From positions 16,221-80,220 of the forward strand of contig NZ_JACHZF010000019.1 in NCBI RefSeq assembly GCF_014193375.1: DNA of 64,000 bases. The letters run 5' to 3'. This DNA is from Halomonas campaniensis (GTDB taxonomy: Bacteria > Pseudomonadota > Gammaproteobacteria > Pseudomonadales > Halomonadaceae). The notes below the pieces were generated by a model. It was not told the origin of the DNA. It saw only the letters and a program-made list of their open reading frames with translations, and did not search any database. A program made the position numbers and the translations under genes. Below are positions 1 to 11,581 of the stretch, one piece after another; position 1 is the first letter of the stretch; each line of letters opens with the position of its first letter.

Positions 1-1123
1 GCCCCGGCAGGCCAGGGGGCGACAGCGGCCTGCCGTCGGCCAGGGTGCCCCCCTCGCCGTCATCGACGGTGAAGCGCAACACGCCGATCCGCTGGCCGCT
101 GTCGGTCATCACGTCGATCCGCCAGCGTCCCGCCGGCGACGCCGGAAAGTTCTCCTTGTGGCTCCAGGCCCGGTAGCCCGCCTCGCGGCCGCCCTCGATC
201 ACCAGCGGAATGCGGTCGATCACCTCGCCCTGGTGTCGCCATACGTGGAACACCTCCTCCCGAAGCCCCCGCGGCGCACGAATCGCCGTGTAGGCGTAGA
301 GCCCGCTGCCGGCCAGCGCCTCGGGGGTCAGCCTGAGGCTGCCCAGCGGCGCTCTGGCCTCGCTGTCGAAGCCCGGCGACAGTGCCATGGCACTGATCCA
401 CAGGTTGGCAGGCGGGACCCAGACGCGCCCGAACCAGGCGGCGCCGGCCAGCACCGGCAGCAGTGCCGCGATCATCACCCAGCGTCGCGGCGCCTTGCGG
501 CCCAGCAGGTGCAGCAGGCTCGGCAGGCTGAACAGCAGCATGGCGGCCAGCGCCAGCTTGAGGCTCTGGCCGGTGGTCAGCTGGAGCATGATCGGCAGGG
601 TGACCAGCACCACTAGGAAGACACACTGGGCGTGGAAGGCGAAGTAGAGCCAGCGGAAGCGGTCCGCCACCCGGTAGTAGAGCGGGTCGATGATGGAGAA
701 CAGCGCCATGCCGAGCAGCAGCAGGGTGAACAGCGCCTGGCCGCTGCTCCAGACGGTGGTGGCGAGCAGGAAGGGCAGCGAGAAGAACAGCGTCTCCTGG
801 TGGATCATCTGGGCGATGAACAGGGTGACGCCATGGGGCAGGGTGGGGTAGCCGCGTCGCGCCAGCAGCCGGCCGATCAGGCTCTCGAAGAGCAGCAGCA
901 GCCAGGCGGCCAGCATCCCCAGCGCCAGCAGCGCCCCCAGCCACTGCTGGCGATCCACCAGGAAGAAGCTGCCGAGCCCTGCCGCGAAGGCGGCCGGCGG
1001 CCATAGCCAGCTCCAGGGGCGCAGTCGTTCCACCAGGCGCTCGACCCGCTGCTGGAAGGCATGCAGCTGCGGGGGGCTTCGCGGCGGGTCGTCGGGCGCT
1101 GGACTGGCTGAGGGGCGTGGCAT
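1..1123 (-). CDS. DUF5924/DUF2914-type membrane protein (3' end cut by window edge)
   Basis: The reading frame starts at ATG 1123 (MPRPSASPAPDD) and stays open to base 1, so only the C-terminal end is missing. A polar N-terminus of about 35 residues is followed by several hydrophobic segments, including one with the run IAQMIHQETLFFSLPF. A soluble C-terminal domain follows, ending in a beta-rich part (VFHVWRHQGEVIDRIPL, GRWRIDVMTDSGQRIGVLRF). This layout matches DUF5924 proteins of Halomonadaceae, which carry a C-terminal DUF2914-like domain. The function is unknown; it probably sits in the inner membrane. It is transcribed away from fadBA. Confidence 0.72.
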   Translation of the reverse strand, partial: MPRPSASPAPDDPPRSPPQLHAFQQRVERLVERLRPWSWLWPPAAFAAGLGSFFLVDRQQWLGALLALGMLAAWLLLLFESLIGRLLARRGYPTLPHGVTLFIAQMIHQETLFFSLPFLLATTVWSSGQALFTLLLLGMALFSIIDPLYYRVADRFRWLYFAFHAQCVFLVVLVTLPIMLQLTTGQSLKLALAAMLLFSLPSLLHLLGRKAPRRWVMIAALLPVLAGAAWFGRVWVPPANLWISAMALSPGFDSEARAPLGSLRLTPEALAGSGLYAYTAIRAPRGLREEVFHVWRHQGEVIDRIPLVIEGGREAGYRAWSHKENFPASPAGRWRIDVMTDSGQRIGVLRFTVDDGEGGTLADGRPLSPPGLPG

Positions 1124-1244
1124 GGAGGTCGGCTATCCTGATCGAAGTGAGGAAGTGACGCGCCAGGTTGTTACCTTAGCAGCGTTCGCCGGTGGCGGTA
1201 TCGTGCGCCCCGGTCGATTAGGTGGCAGGCGATGATGGGAGGGG

Positions 1245-1298
1245 TTGACGTTTGCGCAGGAGTGAACCAAGCTGTGTGCATTCAAACGGCCGTATGAA
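1245..1298 (+). promoter_or_regulatory. fadBA promoter with PsrA-like operator
   Basis: A good -35 element, TTGACG, lies at 1245-1250; the -10 about 17 bp downstream (around 1268-1273) is weak. At 1281-1298 there is an 18-bp dyad, TTCAAACGGCCGTATGAA, with eight of nine base pairs symmetric. It lies between the presumed promoter and the fadB start codon at 1316. It resembles the [G/C]AAAC-N2-4-GTTT[G/C] sites bound by the fatty-acid-responsive TetR-family repressor PsrA. Assignment to PsrA is inference. Confidence 0.45.
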
Positions 1299-1315
1299 AT
1301 CGGGAGATTCGCGGA

Positions 1316-4703
<3,388 letters not shown>

Positions 4704-4744
4704 CCGAGCGCCGGCGGCACGCCGGCGCCCTCGACATCGCCCAC

Positions 4745-4778
4745 ACGCCGGCGGCACCCCTCGGGGTGCCGCCGGCGT
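4745..4778. terminator. bidirectional hairpin between fadA and the TAXI gene
   Basis: A perfect 16-bp inverted repeat with a TC centre (arms ACGCCGGCGGCACCCC and its complement) lies between two convergent genes. No T-run follows on either strand, so efficiency as an intrinsic terminator is uncertain. Confidence 0.6.
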
Positions 4779-4793
4779 CGTCGTCCTGGCGGG

Positions 4794-5774
4794 TCAACGG
4801 ATCACTTCCGCGGTCATGGCGCCGTCGTCGAGCCAGCCCTGTTCGCGGTAGTAGCGCAGCGCCCCCTCGTGGAGCGGGGCGGTGAGCCCATCGCGGATCA
4901 TCGCCTGCGGGGTGAGCATGCCGAAGGCGGGATGGTGGGCCTTGAAGCGCTGGAAGTTGTCGAAGACCCCGGCGACCAGCCGGTAGACCTGTTCCGGGTC
5001 GGTGTCGGCCGAGGCCACCAGGGTGGCCCGCACGCCAAAGGTCCTGACGGCCGGCTGGTCGGGGCCGTACAGGCCGCCGGCGATCCAGGCAGGGCTGAAG
5101 AACGGGTAGGCCTCGACCAGTCGGTCGATGGCGTCGCCTTCCACGTCGATCAGCTCGGCATTGCAGAGGCGAATGGCCTGGGCCACCGAGGCGTTGGGAT
5201 GGCCCACGGTATAGACCATGGCGTCGATGTTGCCGTGGCAGAGTTCCATCGCCTGCTGGTCGGCGGGCAGGTCGTTGACCATGCGGAAGCTGCTGCGGCT
5301 CCAGCCCCGACTATCCATCAGGCGCAGCATGGTGCCGCGCTGCCCCGAACCGGGATTGCCGATGTTCACCGAGCGCTGCAGCAGGTCGTCGAAGGCGTGG
5401 ATCCCGGCATCGCGACGCACCACCAGGGTGAAGGGTTCGCTGTGCAACGAGAACAGCGAGCGCAGGCCAGCATCCGGCCCGGCCGCACGGAAGGCCTCGC
5501 TGCCGTTGACGGCATAGAAGTGGATGTCCGACTGGGCCAACGCCACCTCCACGTCTCCCTGCCGCACGGCCCGCAGGTTCGCGCTGGAGCCGTCACTGGA
5601 TTCGGCGGTGCAGGGAATGTCCACCACCCGGCAGATGGCGCGTCCGGCGAGGTGGTAGACGCCGGCCGGACTGGCCGTGGCGATGGTCAGGGCAGAGTCG
5701 GCTTGCGTCGATGACGGGGCCCAGAGGAACAGGCTGGTCAGGCCGATGGCCAGCAGCCCAGCAGATCGTTTCAT
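4794..5774 (-). CDS. TAXI family TRAP transporter solute-binding protein
   Basis: This 326-residue protein belongs to the TAXI (TRAP-associated extracytoplasmic immunogenic) family of periplasmic receptors. A signal peptide covers about residues 1-25 (MKRSAGLLAIGLTSLFLW... to TQADS). The mature protein starts LTIATASPAGVYHLAG, the typical TAXI opening, and later has NIGNPGSGQRGTM and the substrate-cleft stretch VYTVGHPNASVAQA. TAXI proteins usually feed a fused TRAP permease for small carboxylates or amino acids, but no permease gene is adjacent. The ligand cannot be read from sequence. The leader, more than 100 nt long, contains an AAC-repeat tract. Confidence 0.9.
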   Translation of the reverse strand: MKRSAGLLAIGLTSLFLWAPSSTQADSALTIATASPAGVYHLAGRAICRVVDIPCTAESSDGSSANLRAVRQGDVEVALAQSDIHFYAVNGSEAFRAAGPDAGLRSLFSLHSEPFTLVVRRDAGIHAFDDLLQRSVNIGNPGSGQRGTMLRLMDSRGWSRSSFRMVNDLPADQQAMELCHGNIDAMVYTVGHPNASVAQAIRLCNAELIDVEGDAIDRLVEAYPFFSPAWIAGGLYGPDQPAVRTFGVRATLVASADTDPEQVYRLVAGVFDNFQRFKAHHPAFGMLTPQAMIRDGLTAPLHEGALRYYREQGWLDDGAMTAEVIR

Positions 5775-5880
5775 GACTCACCTCGCGTTGCGTGAGTCGA
5801 CCAGGGACGAGCATGACCAAGAGGGCCGGGCGGAAGCCGAAGGCGGGGTGACTTCTCTGCGTTGCTGGTCGACGGGCGGT

Positions 5881-5899
5881 ATTGTTGTGTTGTTGTTGT
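5881..5899 (-). promoter_or_regulatory. AAN-repeat (Hfq/Crc-type) tract in the TAXI leader
   Basis: Read on the minus strand, this tract is a run of ACAACAACAACACAACAA type, about 110 nt upstream of the TAXI start codon. In Pseudomonas such A-A-N repeats in leaders of catabolic and transport mRNAs are bound by Hfq with Crc. The same pattern recurs upstream of the 59.9-kb permease and of putP1. The remaining bases of the 5775-6037 gap are relatively AT-rich; no clear promoter was identified. Confidence 0.35.
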
Positions 5900-6037
5900 G
5901 CTTGTCTTGTTATCGCTTGATCAGGCGATGCCGTTTTAGCAACGTCTTGATTATCCCTGCGTTGTCAGGAATCACTTGAGGTATAGCAGGTGGTGAAGAG
6001 TGGCAATGGCGTTTCAACGAAATTTTATCGCATAAGC

Positions 6038-6502
6038 TTAGATCGCGCTGTCCTCCAGCCCCGCGGCCACGGCCATGCCCAGCTCCTCCACCTGCTCGAC
6101 GAAGGCCTCCTGCCACTCCCCGCGCAGCAGCAGCGGCGCCTGGACCCACCGCCAGCGCAGCCCGGTGACGATGCCCTCCACGGCCCGGCGGGTGCCGGTG
6201 CCGTCGTGGCCGGCGCGGATATAGAGCGCACAGGGCAGGCCCTGCTTCTCCTCGAGTACCGGATAGTAGGAACGATCGAAGAAGTCCTTCAGGGCGCCGC
6301 TCATGTATCCCAGGTTCTCGGTGGTGCCGAGCAGGATGGCGTCGCAGGCCTGCACGTCCTCGGGGCCGGCCTCGAGGGGGGCCTTGACCACCACCTCCAC
6401 GCCCTCGATCTCGGGGTGGCGGGCGCCCCGCTCGGCGGCCTCGCGCAGCCTGAGCGTATTGGGAGAGGGGGCATGGGCCACGATCAGCAGACGCTTGTTC
6501 AT
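6038..6502 (-). CDS. NAD(P)H-dependent FMN reductase / flavodoxin-fold protein
   Basis: The 154-residue protein opens with MNKRLLIVAHAPSPNTLRL, a flavodoxin-like beta strand and phosphate-binding loop. It contains DAILLGTTENLGYMSGALKDFFDR, typical of the NADPH-dependent FMN reductase/flavodoxin family. It is likely a cytoplasmic FMN-binding oxidoreductase; the electron acceptor is unknown. It is divergent from the YbhB-like gene, with about 70 bp between the two starts. Confidence 0.8.
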   Translation of the reverse strand: MNKRLLIVAHAPSPNTLRLREAAERGARHPEIEGVEVVVKAPLEAGPEDVQACDAILLGTTENLGYMSGALKDFFDRSYYPVLEEKQGLPCALYIRAGHDGTGTRRAVEGIVTGLRWRWVQAPLLLRGEWQEAFVEQVEELGMAVAAGLEDSAI

Positions 6503-6575
6503 GTTGACAGCTCCTGGGCATTTTCCGAGGCTGAGGTGGTTTGCACACGTTACCTATCGTTCAGGAGGATCCACG

Positions 6576-7052
6576 ATGGCATTTGCCCTGTCGACCCTGC
6601 GGCTTACCAGCCCCGCCTTCGAGGATGGCGGTGCGATTCCCGCCCTCCACACCGGGGAGGGCGATGACCTCTCCCCGGCGCTGGCCTGGCAGGACGTACC
6701 TGAAGGGACCAAGAGCTTTGCGGTGATCTGCCACGACCCGGATGCGCCCCTGGTGCAGCACGGCGCCTACGGCTTCGTGCACTGGGTGCTCTACAACCTG
6801 CCGGCCTCCACCACCTCCCTGGAGGAGGCGACCCGCGCCGGCACCCGCGGCAAGAACGACTTCGGCAAGACGGGCTACGGCGGCCCCATGCCCCCCGAGG
6901 GACACGGCCTGCATCGCTACTACTTCTGGGTGCTGGCGCTGGACAAGGCCACCGGCCTGCCCGAGGGGCTCAAGCTTCGCGACCTGCTCACCCAGATCGA
7001 GCCCCACCTGCTGGGCATGAACCGCCTGGTGGGCACCTATCGGCGCGGATGA
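6576..7052 (+). CDS. YbhB/YbcL family Raf kinase inhibitor-like (PEBP) protein
   Basis: The 158-residue protein matches the bacterial phosphatidylethanolamine-binding family. It has SPAFEDGGAIPALHTGEGDDLSPALAW, the ligand-site motif CHDPDAPLVQHGAYGFVHWVLYNLP, and YGGPMPPEGHGLHRYYFWVLALD. The role in bacteria is not defined. The start at 6576 follows an AGGAGG ribosome-binding site at 6563-6568; longer upstream frames lack one. The DCC-family gene begins 19 bp downstream. Confidence 0.92.
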   Translation: MAFALSTLRLTSPAFEDGGAIPALHTGEGDDLSPALAWQDVPEGTKSFAVICHDPDAPLVQHGAYGFVHWVLYNLPASTTSLEEATRAGTRGKNDFGKTGYGGPMPPEGHGLHRYYFWVLALDKATGLPEGLKLRDLLTQIEPHLLGMNRLVGTYRRG

Positions 7053-7071
7053 CGACGGGACAGCACGTCGC

Positions 7072-7443
7072 ATGCATGACTCCCCGCCACTCAGGGTCTA
7101 CTACGATGGCATCTGCCCTGGCTGCCGGCGCGATCGCGCCCGCTACGAGCGCTGGGCGGGAGAGGCCGGCAAGCAGGTAGCATGGTGCGATGTGACCGAG
7201 CACCAGCAGGAGCTGCGCGACAAGGGTGTCGACCCTCGGGCCGCGCTGCTCTCCCTGCACGTGGAGGAGGAGGGCGGGCCCATCCGGGAAGGCATCGACG
7301 CCTATATCCTGCTGATGCGCCGGGTGCCTCGGCTCAGGCCCCTGGCCTGGCTGATCGGCCTGCCGGGGCTCAAGCCGGCGCTGCGCTGGCTCTATGATGG
7401 CTGGGTCAGGCGGCGCCTGGCCCGGGAAGGGCGCCTGCCGTGA
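7072..7443 (+). CDS. DCC family thiol-disulfide oxidoreductase-like protein (DUF393)
   Basis: The 123-residue protein has the family hallmark YYDGICPGCRRD, with Cys15 and Cys18 forming a C-x-x-C pair. It resembles DCC/DUF393 proteins, thought to be thioredoxin-like. The C-terminal half (RRVPRLRPLAWLIGLPGLKPALRWLYDGW) is amphipathic, as is usual for the family. The activity is predicted only. It probably forms an operon with the YbhB-like gene. Confidence 0.88.
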   Translation: MHDSPPLRVYYDGICPGCRRDRARYERWAGEAGKQVAWCDVTEHQQELRDKGVDPRAALLSLHVEEEGGPIREGIDAYILLMRRVPRLRPLAWLIGLPGLKPALRWLYDGWVRRRLAREGRLP

Positions 7444-7455
7444 GGCCCGGCTTCC

Positions 7456-7878
7456 TCACGCCTTGCCGTTGAGGGTGGCGATCAGCCGTCGTGGCCCGCC
7501 GTGGTCGCGGTGCTCCCCGATCCAGATCCCCTGCCAGGTGCCCAGTGCCAGGCGGCCATCGCGTACCGCCAGGGTCAGCTGGGTGCCCAGCAGGCTGGCG
7601 ATGACGTGGGCCGGCATGTCGTCGGGCCCCTCCAGGGTATGGCGGAAATAGGGCAGGTCGCCCGGTACCAGCCGGCGCAGGAAGGCGTCCATGTCGTGGC
7701 GCACGTCGGGGTCGGCGTTCTCGTTGAGGGTCAGCGAGGCCGAGGTGTGCTGAAGCTGCAGGTGCAGGAGGCCCACCCGGCAGCGGGTGAGCTCCGGCAC
7801 GGCCTCGACGACGCCCTCGGTGATCAGGTGGAAGCCCCGTGGCAGGGTGGGAAGTCGGATCTCGTGCTGGTGCCACAT
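7456..7878 (-). CDS. YjbQ family (UPF0047) protein
   Basis: The 140-residue protein carries the UPF0047 signatures LHLQLQHTSASLTLNENADPDVRHDM and GTWQGIWIGEHRDHGGPR. Family members are small cytoplasmic proteins; E. coli YjbQ shows weak thiamine-phosphate synthase activity, so database names vary. The physiological role is unclear. It lies downstream of the ketopantoate reductase-like gene on the same strand, 35 bp apart. Confidence 0.92.
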   Translation of the reverse strand: MWHQHEIRLPTLPRGFHLITEGVVEAVPELTRCRVGLLHLQLQHTSASLTLNENADPDVRHDMDAFLRRLVPGDLPYFRHTLEGPDDMPAHVIASLLGTQLTLAVRDGRLALGTWQGIWIGEHRDHGGPRRLIATLNGKA

Positions 7879-7913
7879 GCCAGCCTCCTAGTGTCGATCA
7901 GGGAAAAGACGGT

Positions 7914-8855
7914 TCAGGTTGCGGGCGCCTCGCCTCGGGCCTGGCGCTCCTGGGGCAGCAGGGCGGCATGGACCAGGGCATTCACCGGCGTTTCGACCCC
8001 GGCCTGCCGGCCCAGTCGCACCACGGCACCGTTCTGGGACTCCAGCTCGGAGGGCAGGCCCGCCATGATGTCGCGCTGCATGGAGGCGGTGCTCGCCTCG
8101 GGCAGGGCGTCGATGAAGCGCAGGGCGCGTGTCGCGGCGTCGCGGGGCAGGGCCACGCCAAGGGCCCGGGCCACTGCCTCGATCTCGGCCAGCAGCCGCT
8201 CGATCATCTCGCGGGTCTCGGGCAGCGTACGGGTAACGCCGATGGGGGCCCGGGTGATGCTGCCGATCCCGCTCATGGCGCAGATGAACAGGAACTTGCT
8301 CCACACCGCGACCTGGATGTCGTCGGGGATCTCGGCGGCGACGCCCCGGGCCGCGTCGAAGGCTTCATTGAGGCGCTCGGCGCGCTTGCTGCGGCGGTTG
8401 TCGCGCTCGCCGAAGCGCACGAAAGGATCCACGCCCGCGTGGCGGATATGCCCGGGGCCCTCCCGCCAGGCGAGGATGCCGCACAGCCCCTGGAGCACAT
8501 GGGCCTGGCCGAGCACGGCGGCCAGCTCGTCGGCGGCCTCGACGCCGTTCTCCAGCGGTACCACAAAGGTATCCGGCCCGATCATCGGGCGGATCGCCCT
8601 GGCGGCCTCGGGCACCTGCCACGCCTTCACCGCCACCAGCACGCAATCCACGGCGCCCACCTCGGCGGGGTCGTCGGTGGCGCTCACCTCGGGCAGGTGG
8701 ACATCGCCCGCGATGCTCGAGACCGTCAGGCCATCGCGGCGCATCGCCGCCAGGTGCTCGCCGCGGGCGATGAAGGTCACCGCGTGGCCGGCCTCGGCCA
8801 GCCGTGCCCCGAAGTAGCCGCCCACGCCGCCGCTGCCCATGATCGCGAAACGCAT
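7914..8855 (-). CDS. ketopantoate reductase family protein (2-dehydropantoate 2-reductase-like)
   Basis: The 313-residue protein begins with a Rossmann NAD(P)-binding motif, MRFAIMGSGGVGGYFGARLAEAGH. It contains the ketopantoate reductase features VPLENGVEA, VWSKFLF (lysine-containing substrate helix) and the C-terminal segment SMQRDIMAGLPSELESQNGAVVRLG. PanE makes pantoate for coenzyme A, but many genomes hold several paralogues acting on other 2-oxoacids, so the substrate is not certain. No other pan genes are nearby. Confidence 0.88.
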   Translation of the reverse strand: MRFAIMGSGGVGGYFGARLAEAGHAVTFIARGEHLAAMRRDGLTVSSIAGDVHLPEVSATDDPAEVGAVDCVLVAVKAWQVPEAARAIRPMIGPDTFVVPLENGVEAADELAAVLGQAHVLQGLCGILAWREGPGHIRHAGVDPFVRFGERDNRRSKRAERLNEAFDAARGVAAEIPDDIQVAVWSKFLFICAMSGIGSITRAPIGVTRTLPETREMIERLLAEIEAVARALGVALPRDAATRALRFIDALPEASTASMQRDIMAGLPSELESQNGAVVRLGRQAGVETPVNALVHAALLPQERQARGEAPAT

Positions 8856-8972
8856 GCTCTCCCTCTCCTCGGTCGTCGGATGTCATTGAAGCCTACACCG
8901 GTCGGGGCGTGTCGGCATCGTCGGGGCATCCCGCCGGTGAGGTCGAGCCGCCATGACGGCCCCCCGGGGGGC

Positions 8973-8981
8973 TGATACGAT
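8973..8981 (+). promoter_or_regulatory. extended -10 promoter element
   Basis: TGATACGAT fits an extended -10 (TGnTACGAT). It lies 68 bp before the ATG at 9049. If used, transcription starts near 8988, which rules out the upstream in-frame start at 8953 and supports translation from 9049. Confidence 0.45.
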
Positions 8982-9048
8982 GGCGCTAACCGAATCCCGC
9001 CTGGCCGGATACGCCGCGTTGCCGGGCCATGCCCCATGGAAACATGCC

Positions 9049-10629
9049 ATGAAGAAGTCCCATCCCGAAGCGCTGCCGCTGGACGACACCCTGTCGCCGC
9101 TCTCCCTGAAGCGCGTGGGCATCGACACCTACCGCGAGAACGTCGCCTACCTGCACCGTGAGTGTGACCTCTACCGCGCCGAGGGCTTCCAGGCGCTCTC
9201 CAAGGTGGAGATCCGCGCCAACGGCCGGCGCATCCTGGCCAGCCTCAACGTGGTGGACGACACCAGCATCGTCGACTGTCAGCAGCTCGGCCTCTCCGAG
9301 GATGCCTACGCCTCCCTGGGGACGGAGGAGGGCCACCCGGTCAGCGTCTCCCAGGCGGAGCCGCCGGCCTCGATCCCGGCCCTGCACCGCAAGCTGGCCG
9401 GCGAGCGACTGTCCCGCGACGACTTCCGCGGCATCATTCGTGACATCGCCGAGCTGCGCTACTCCAAGATCGAGCTGACCGCCTTCGTGGTGGCCTGCGA
9501 CCGTGGCGAGCTCGACCGCGAGGAGGTCTTCTACCTGAGCGATGCCATGGTCCGCGTCGGGCGGCGCCTCGACTGGCACGAACAGCCGGTGGTGGACAAG
9601 CACTGCATCGGCGGCATTCCCGGCAACCGGACCTCCATGCTGGTGGTGCCCATCGTCGCTGCCCACGGCCTGCTCTGCCCCAAGACCTCGTCGCGGGCCA
9701 TCACCTCGCCCTCGGGCACCGCCGACACCATGGAGGTGCTGGCCGACGTCGACCTGCCCTTCGACGCCCTGGGCGAGATCGTGAGGACCCACCGCGGCTG
9801 CCTGGCCTGGGGCGGCACCAGCCAGCTCTCGCCGGCCGACGACGTGCTGATCTCGGTGGAGCGCCCGCTCTCCATCGACTCCCCGGGGCAGATGGTGGCC
9901 TCGATCCTCTCCAAGAAGGTGGCCGCCGGCTCCACCCACCTGCTGCTCGACATCCCCGTGGGGCCTCACGCCAAGGTGCGCTCCATGCCCGAGGCCCGCC
10001 AGCTGCGCAAGCTGTTCGAGTTCGTGGCCGGGCGCATGGGGCTGACCCTGGACGTGGTGATCACCGACGGCAGCCAGCCGGTGGGACGGGGGATCGGCCC
10101 GGTGCTGGAGGCCCGCGACGTGATGCAGGTGCTCTCCAACCACTCCGCGGCACCCATGGACCTGCGCCAGAAGGCGCTGCGCCTGGCGGGCCGCATGCTG
10201 GAGTTCGACCCCGACGTGCGCGGCGGCGACGGCTTCGGCATCGCCCGGGACATCCTCGATTCCGGCCGGGCCCTGGAGAAGATGCAGGCGATCATCGCCG
10301 CCCAGGGGGCGAAGCCCTTCGACCCCGATGCGCCTCCGCTGGCGGCCCACCATTTCGAGGTGGTGGCCCATGAGGCGGGGGTGGTCACCGGCATCGACAA
10401 CCTCAAGCTGGCGCGCATCGCCCGCCTGGCCGGCGCCCCCAAGGCCGCCGGGGCCGGTGTCGACCTGCTGGCCCGCATCGGCGATCGCGTCGAGGCGGGC
10501 CAGCCGCTCTACCGGGTCCATGCGGCCTTTCGCAATGAACTGGCCTTCGCCCACCAGTCCAGCGAGCGGGACAGCGGCTTCAGCATCGGTCAGGCCGCGC
10601 AGATCACCCGCCTGAACGTGGAGTTCTGA
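9049..10629 (+). CDS. thymidine/AMP phosphorylase family protein
   Basis: The 526-residue protein belongs to the pyrimidine-nucleoside phosphorylase superfamily, in the subgroup that includes archaeal AMP phosphorylase. It has an N-terminal domain of about 100 residues not found in E. coli DeoA, then the subgroup motifs [41 protein letters not shown] and [23 protein letters not shown]. Archaeal AMP phosphorylase converts a nucleoside 5'-phosphate and phosphate to base plus ribose 1,5-bisphosphate; whether this bacterial member does the same is inference. The stop overlaps the start of the PRPP synthetase-like gene, indicating translational coupling. Start chosen by the promoter at 8973; 8953 is an alternative. 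Confidence 0.87.
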   Translation: MKKSHPEALPLDDTLSPLSLKRVGIDTYRENVAYLHRECDLYRAEGFQALSKVEIRANGRRILASLNVVDDTSIVDCQQLGLSEDAYASLGTEEGHPVSVSQAEPPASIPALHRKLAGERLSRDDFRGIIRDIAELRYSKIELTAFVVACDRGELDREEVFYLSDAMVRVGRRLDWHEQPVVDKHCIGGIPGNRTSMLVVPIVAAHGLLCPKTSSRAITSPSGTADTMEVLADVDLPFDALGEIVRTHRGCLAWGGTSQLSPADDVLISVERPLSIDSPGQMVASILSKKVAAGSTHLLLDIPVGPHAKVRSMPEARQLRKLFEFVAGRMGLTLDVVITDGSQPVGRGIGPVLEARDVMQVLSNHSAAPMDLRQKALRLAGRMLEFDPDVRGGDGFGIARDILDSGRALEKMQAIIAAQGAKPFDPDAPPLAAHHFEVVAHEAGVVTGIDNLKLARIARLAGAPKAAGAGVDLLARIGDRVEAGQPLYRVHAAFRNELAFAHQSSERDSGFSIGQAAQITRLNVEF

Positions 10630-11522
10630 TGACCCCTGCACTGCTCCATTTCCCCGACGAGGCGGCACCGGCCCGGCGGCTCGCCGAGGCGGCGGGCATG
10701 GCCGCCCATGCCGTCGACCGCCACCGCTTCCCCGACGAGGAGCTCAAGCTCACCCTGCCCTTCGCCGAGGCAGCGGCCTTCCCCGAGACCCTGGTCATCT
10801 ATCGCAGCCTCGACCGCCCCAACGACAAGCTGGTCGAGCTGCTGCTGCTGGCGCGCCACGCCCGCGGGCAGGGCGTCTCCCGGCTGGTGCTGGTGGCGCC
10901 GTATCTCGCCTACATGCGCCAGGACATCGCCTTCCACGCCGGCGAGGTGGTCAGCCAGGGCATCGTCGGTGGCTTCCTCGCCGAGCTGTTCGACGCGGTG
11001 ATCACCGTGGACCCCCACCTGCATCGTATCGAGCGGCTCGAGCAGGCGATCCCCCTGGCACATGCCGTGGCGATCTCCGGTGCCCCGCGGCTGGCCGAGC
11101 TCATGGCCGGGAAGCGCCCCGGGGCGCTGCTGCTGGGGCCCGACGAGGAGGCGCGCCAGTGGGTCGCCCAGGCCGCCGAGGTCACCGGCCTCGACCATGA
11201 TGTCTGTCGCAAGACCCGTCGCGGCGACCGGGACGTGACGGTCACCCTGCCCGAGATCGAGGTGGCGGGGCGGCGGGTGGTGCTGATGGATGACGTGGCG
11301 AGCTCCGGCCATACCGTGGCCCGCGCCGCCGAGGCGCTGCTGGGGGCCGGGGCGGCGTCCGTGGACGTGGCGCTGACCCATGCGCTGTTCGCCGGCGATG
11401 CCCTGGCGGTGATCCGGGAGGCCGGTGTCGGCGAGATCTGGAGCACCGACTGCATCGCCCACCACAGCAACGCCATCGCCATGGCGCCGGTGCTGGCCGA
11501 GGCGCTGGCCGCGCTGACATGA
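10629..11522 (+). CDS. ribose-phosphate pyrophosphokinase-like protein
   Basis: The 297-residue protein resembles PRPP synthetase. It contains DRPNDKLVELLLLARHARGQ, APYLAYMRQDIAF, the metal/ribose-binding VDPHLHR, a K-x-R loop (KTRRGDRDV) and the PRPP-binding loop VLMDDVASSGHT. It is shorter than housekeeping Prs (about 315 residues), and its motifs deviate (DPHLHR instead of D-L-H), so it looks like a divergent paralogue. Its ATG overlaps the phosphorylase stop codon. The pair suggests a linked reaction around ribose 1,5-bisphosphate or PRPP. It could also supply PRPP for base salvage. Confidence 0.87.
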   Translation: MTPALLHFPDEAAPARRLAEAAGMAAHAVDRHRFPDEELKLTLPFAEAAAFPETLVIYRSLDRPNDKLVELLLLARHARGQGVSRLVLVAPYLAYMRQDIAFHAGEVVSQGIVGGFLAELFDAVITVDPHLHRIERLEQAIPLAHAVAISGAPRLAELMAGKRPGALLLGPDEEARQWVAQAAEVTGLDHDVCRKTRRGDRDVTVTLPEIEVAGRRVVLMDDVASSGHTVARAAEALLGAGAASVDVALTHALFAGDALAVIREAGVGEIWSTDCIAHHSNAIAMAPVLAEALAALT

Positions 11523-11524
11523 CA

Positions 11525-11552
11525 ACGGGGCGGGCCTCTCGGCTCGCCCCGT
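11525..11552. terminator. hairpin between convergent genes
   Basis: Arms ACGGGGCGGGC and GCTCGCCCCGT pair with one G-T wobble around a CTCTCG loop, directly after the PRPP synthetase-like gene and before the convergent M42 peptidase gene. A partly T-rich stretch (GGTTTGCTTT) follows on the plus strand. Confidence 0.6.
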
Positions 11553-11581
11553 CGCGGTTTGCTTTCCCTTCGGCTTCGACA

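Noticed and set aside
8953..9048. upstream start of the phosphorylase at 8953
   Set aside because: It lies before the extended -10 at 8973 and adds 32 residues not found in the family.
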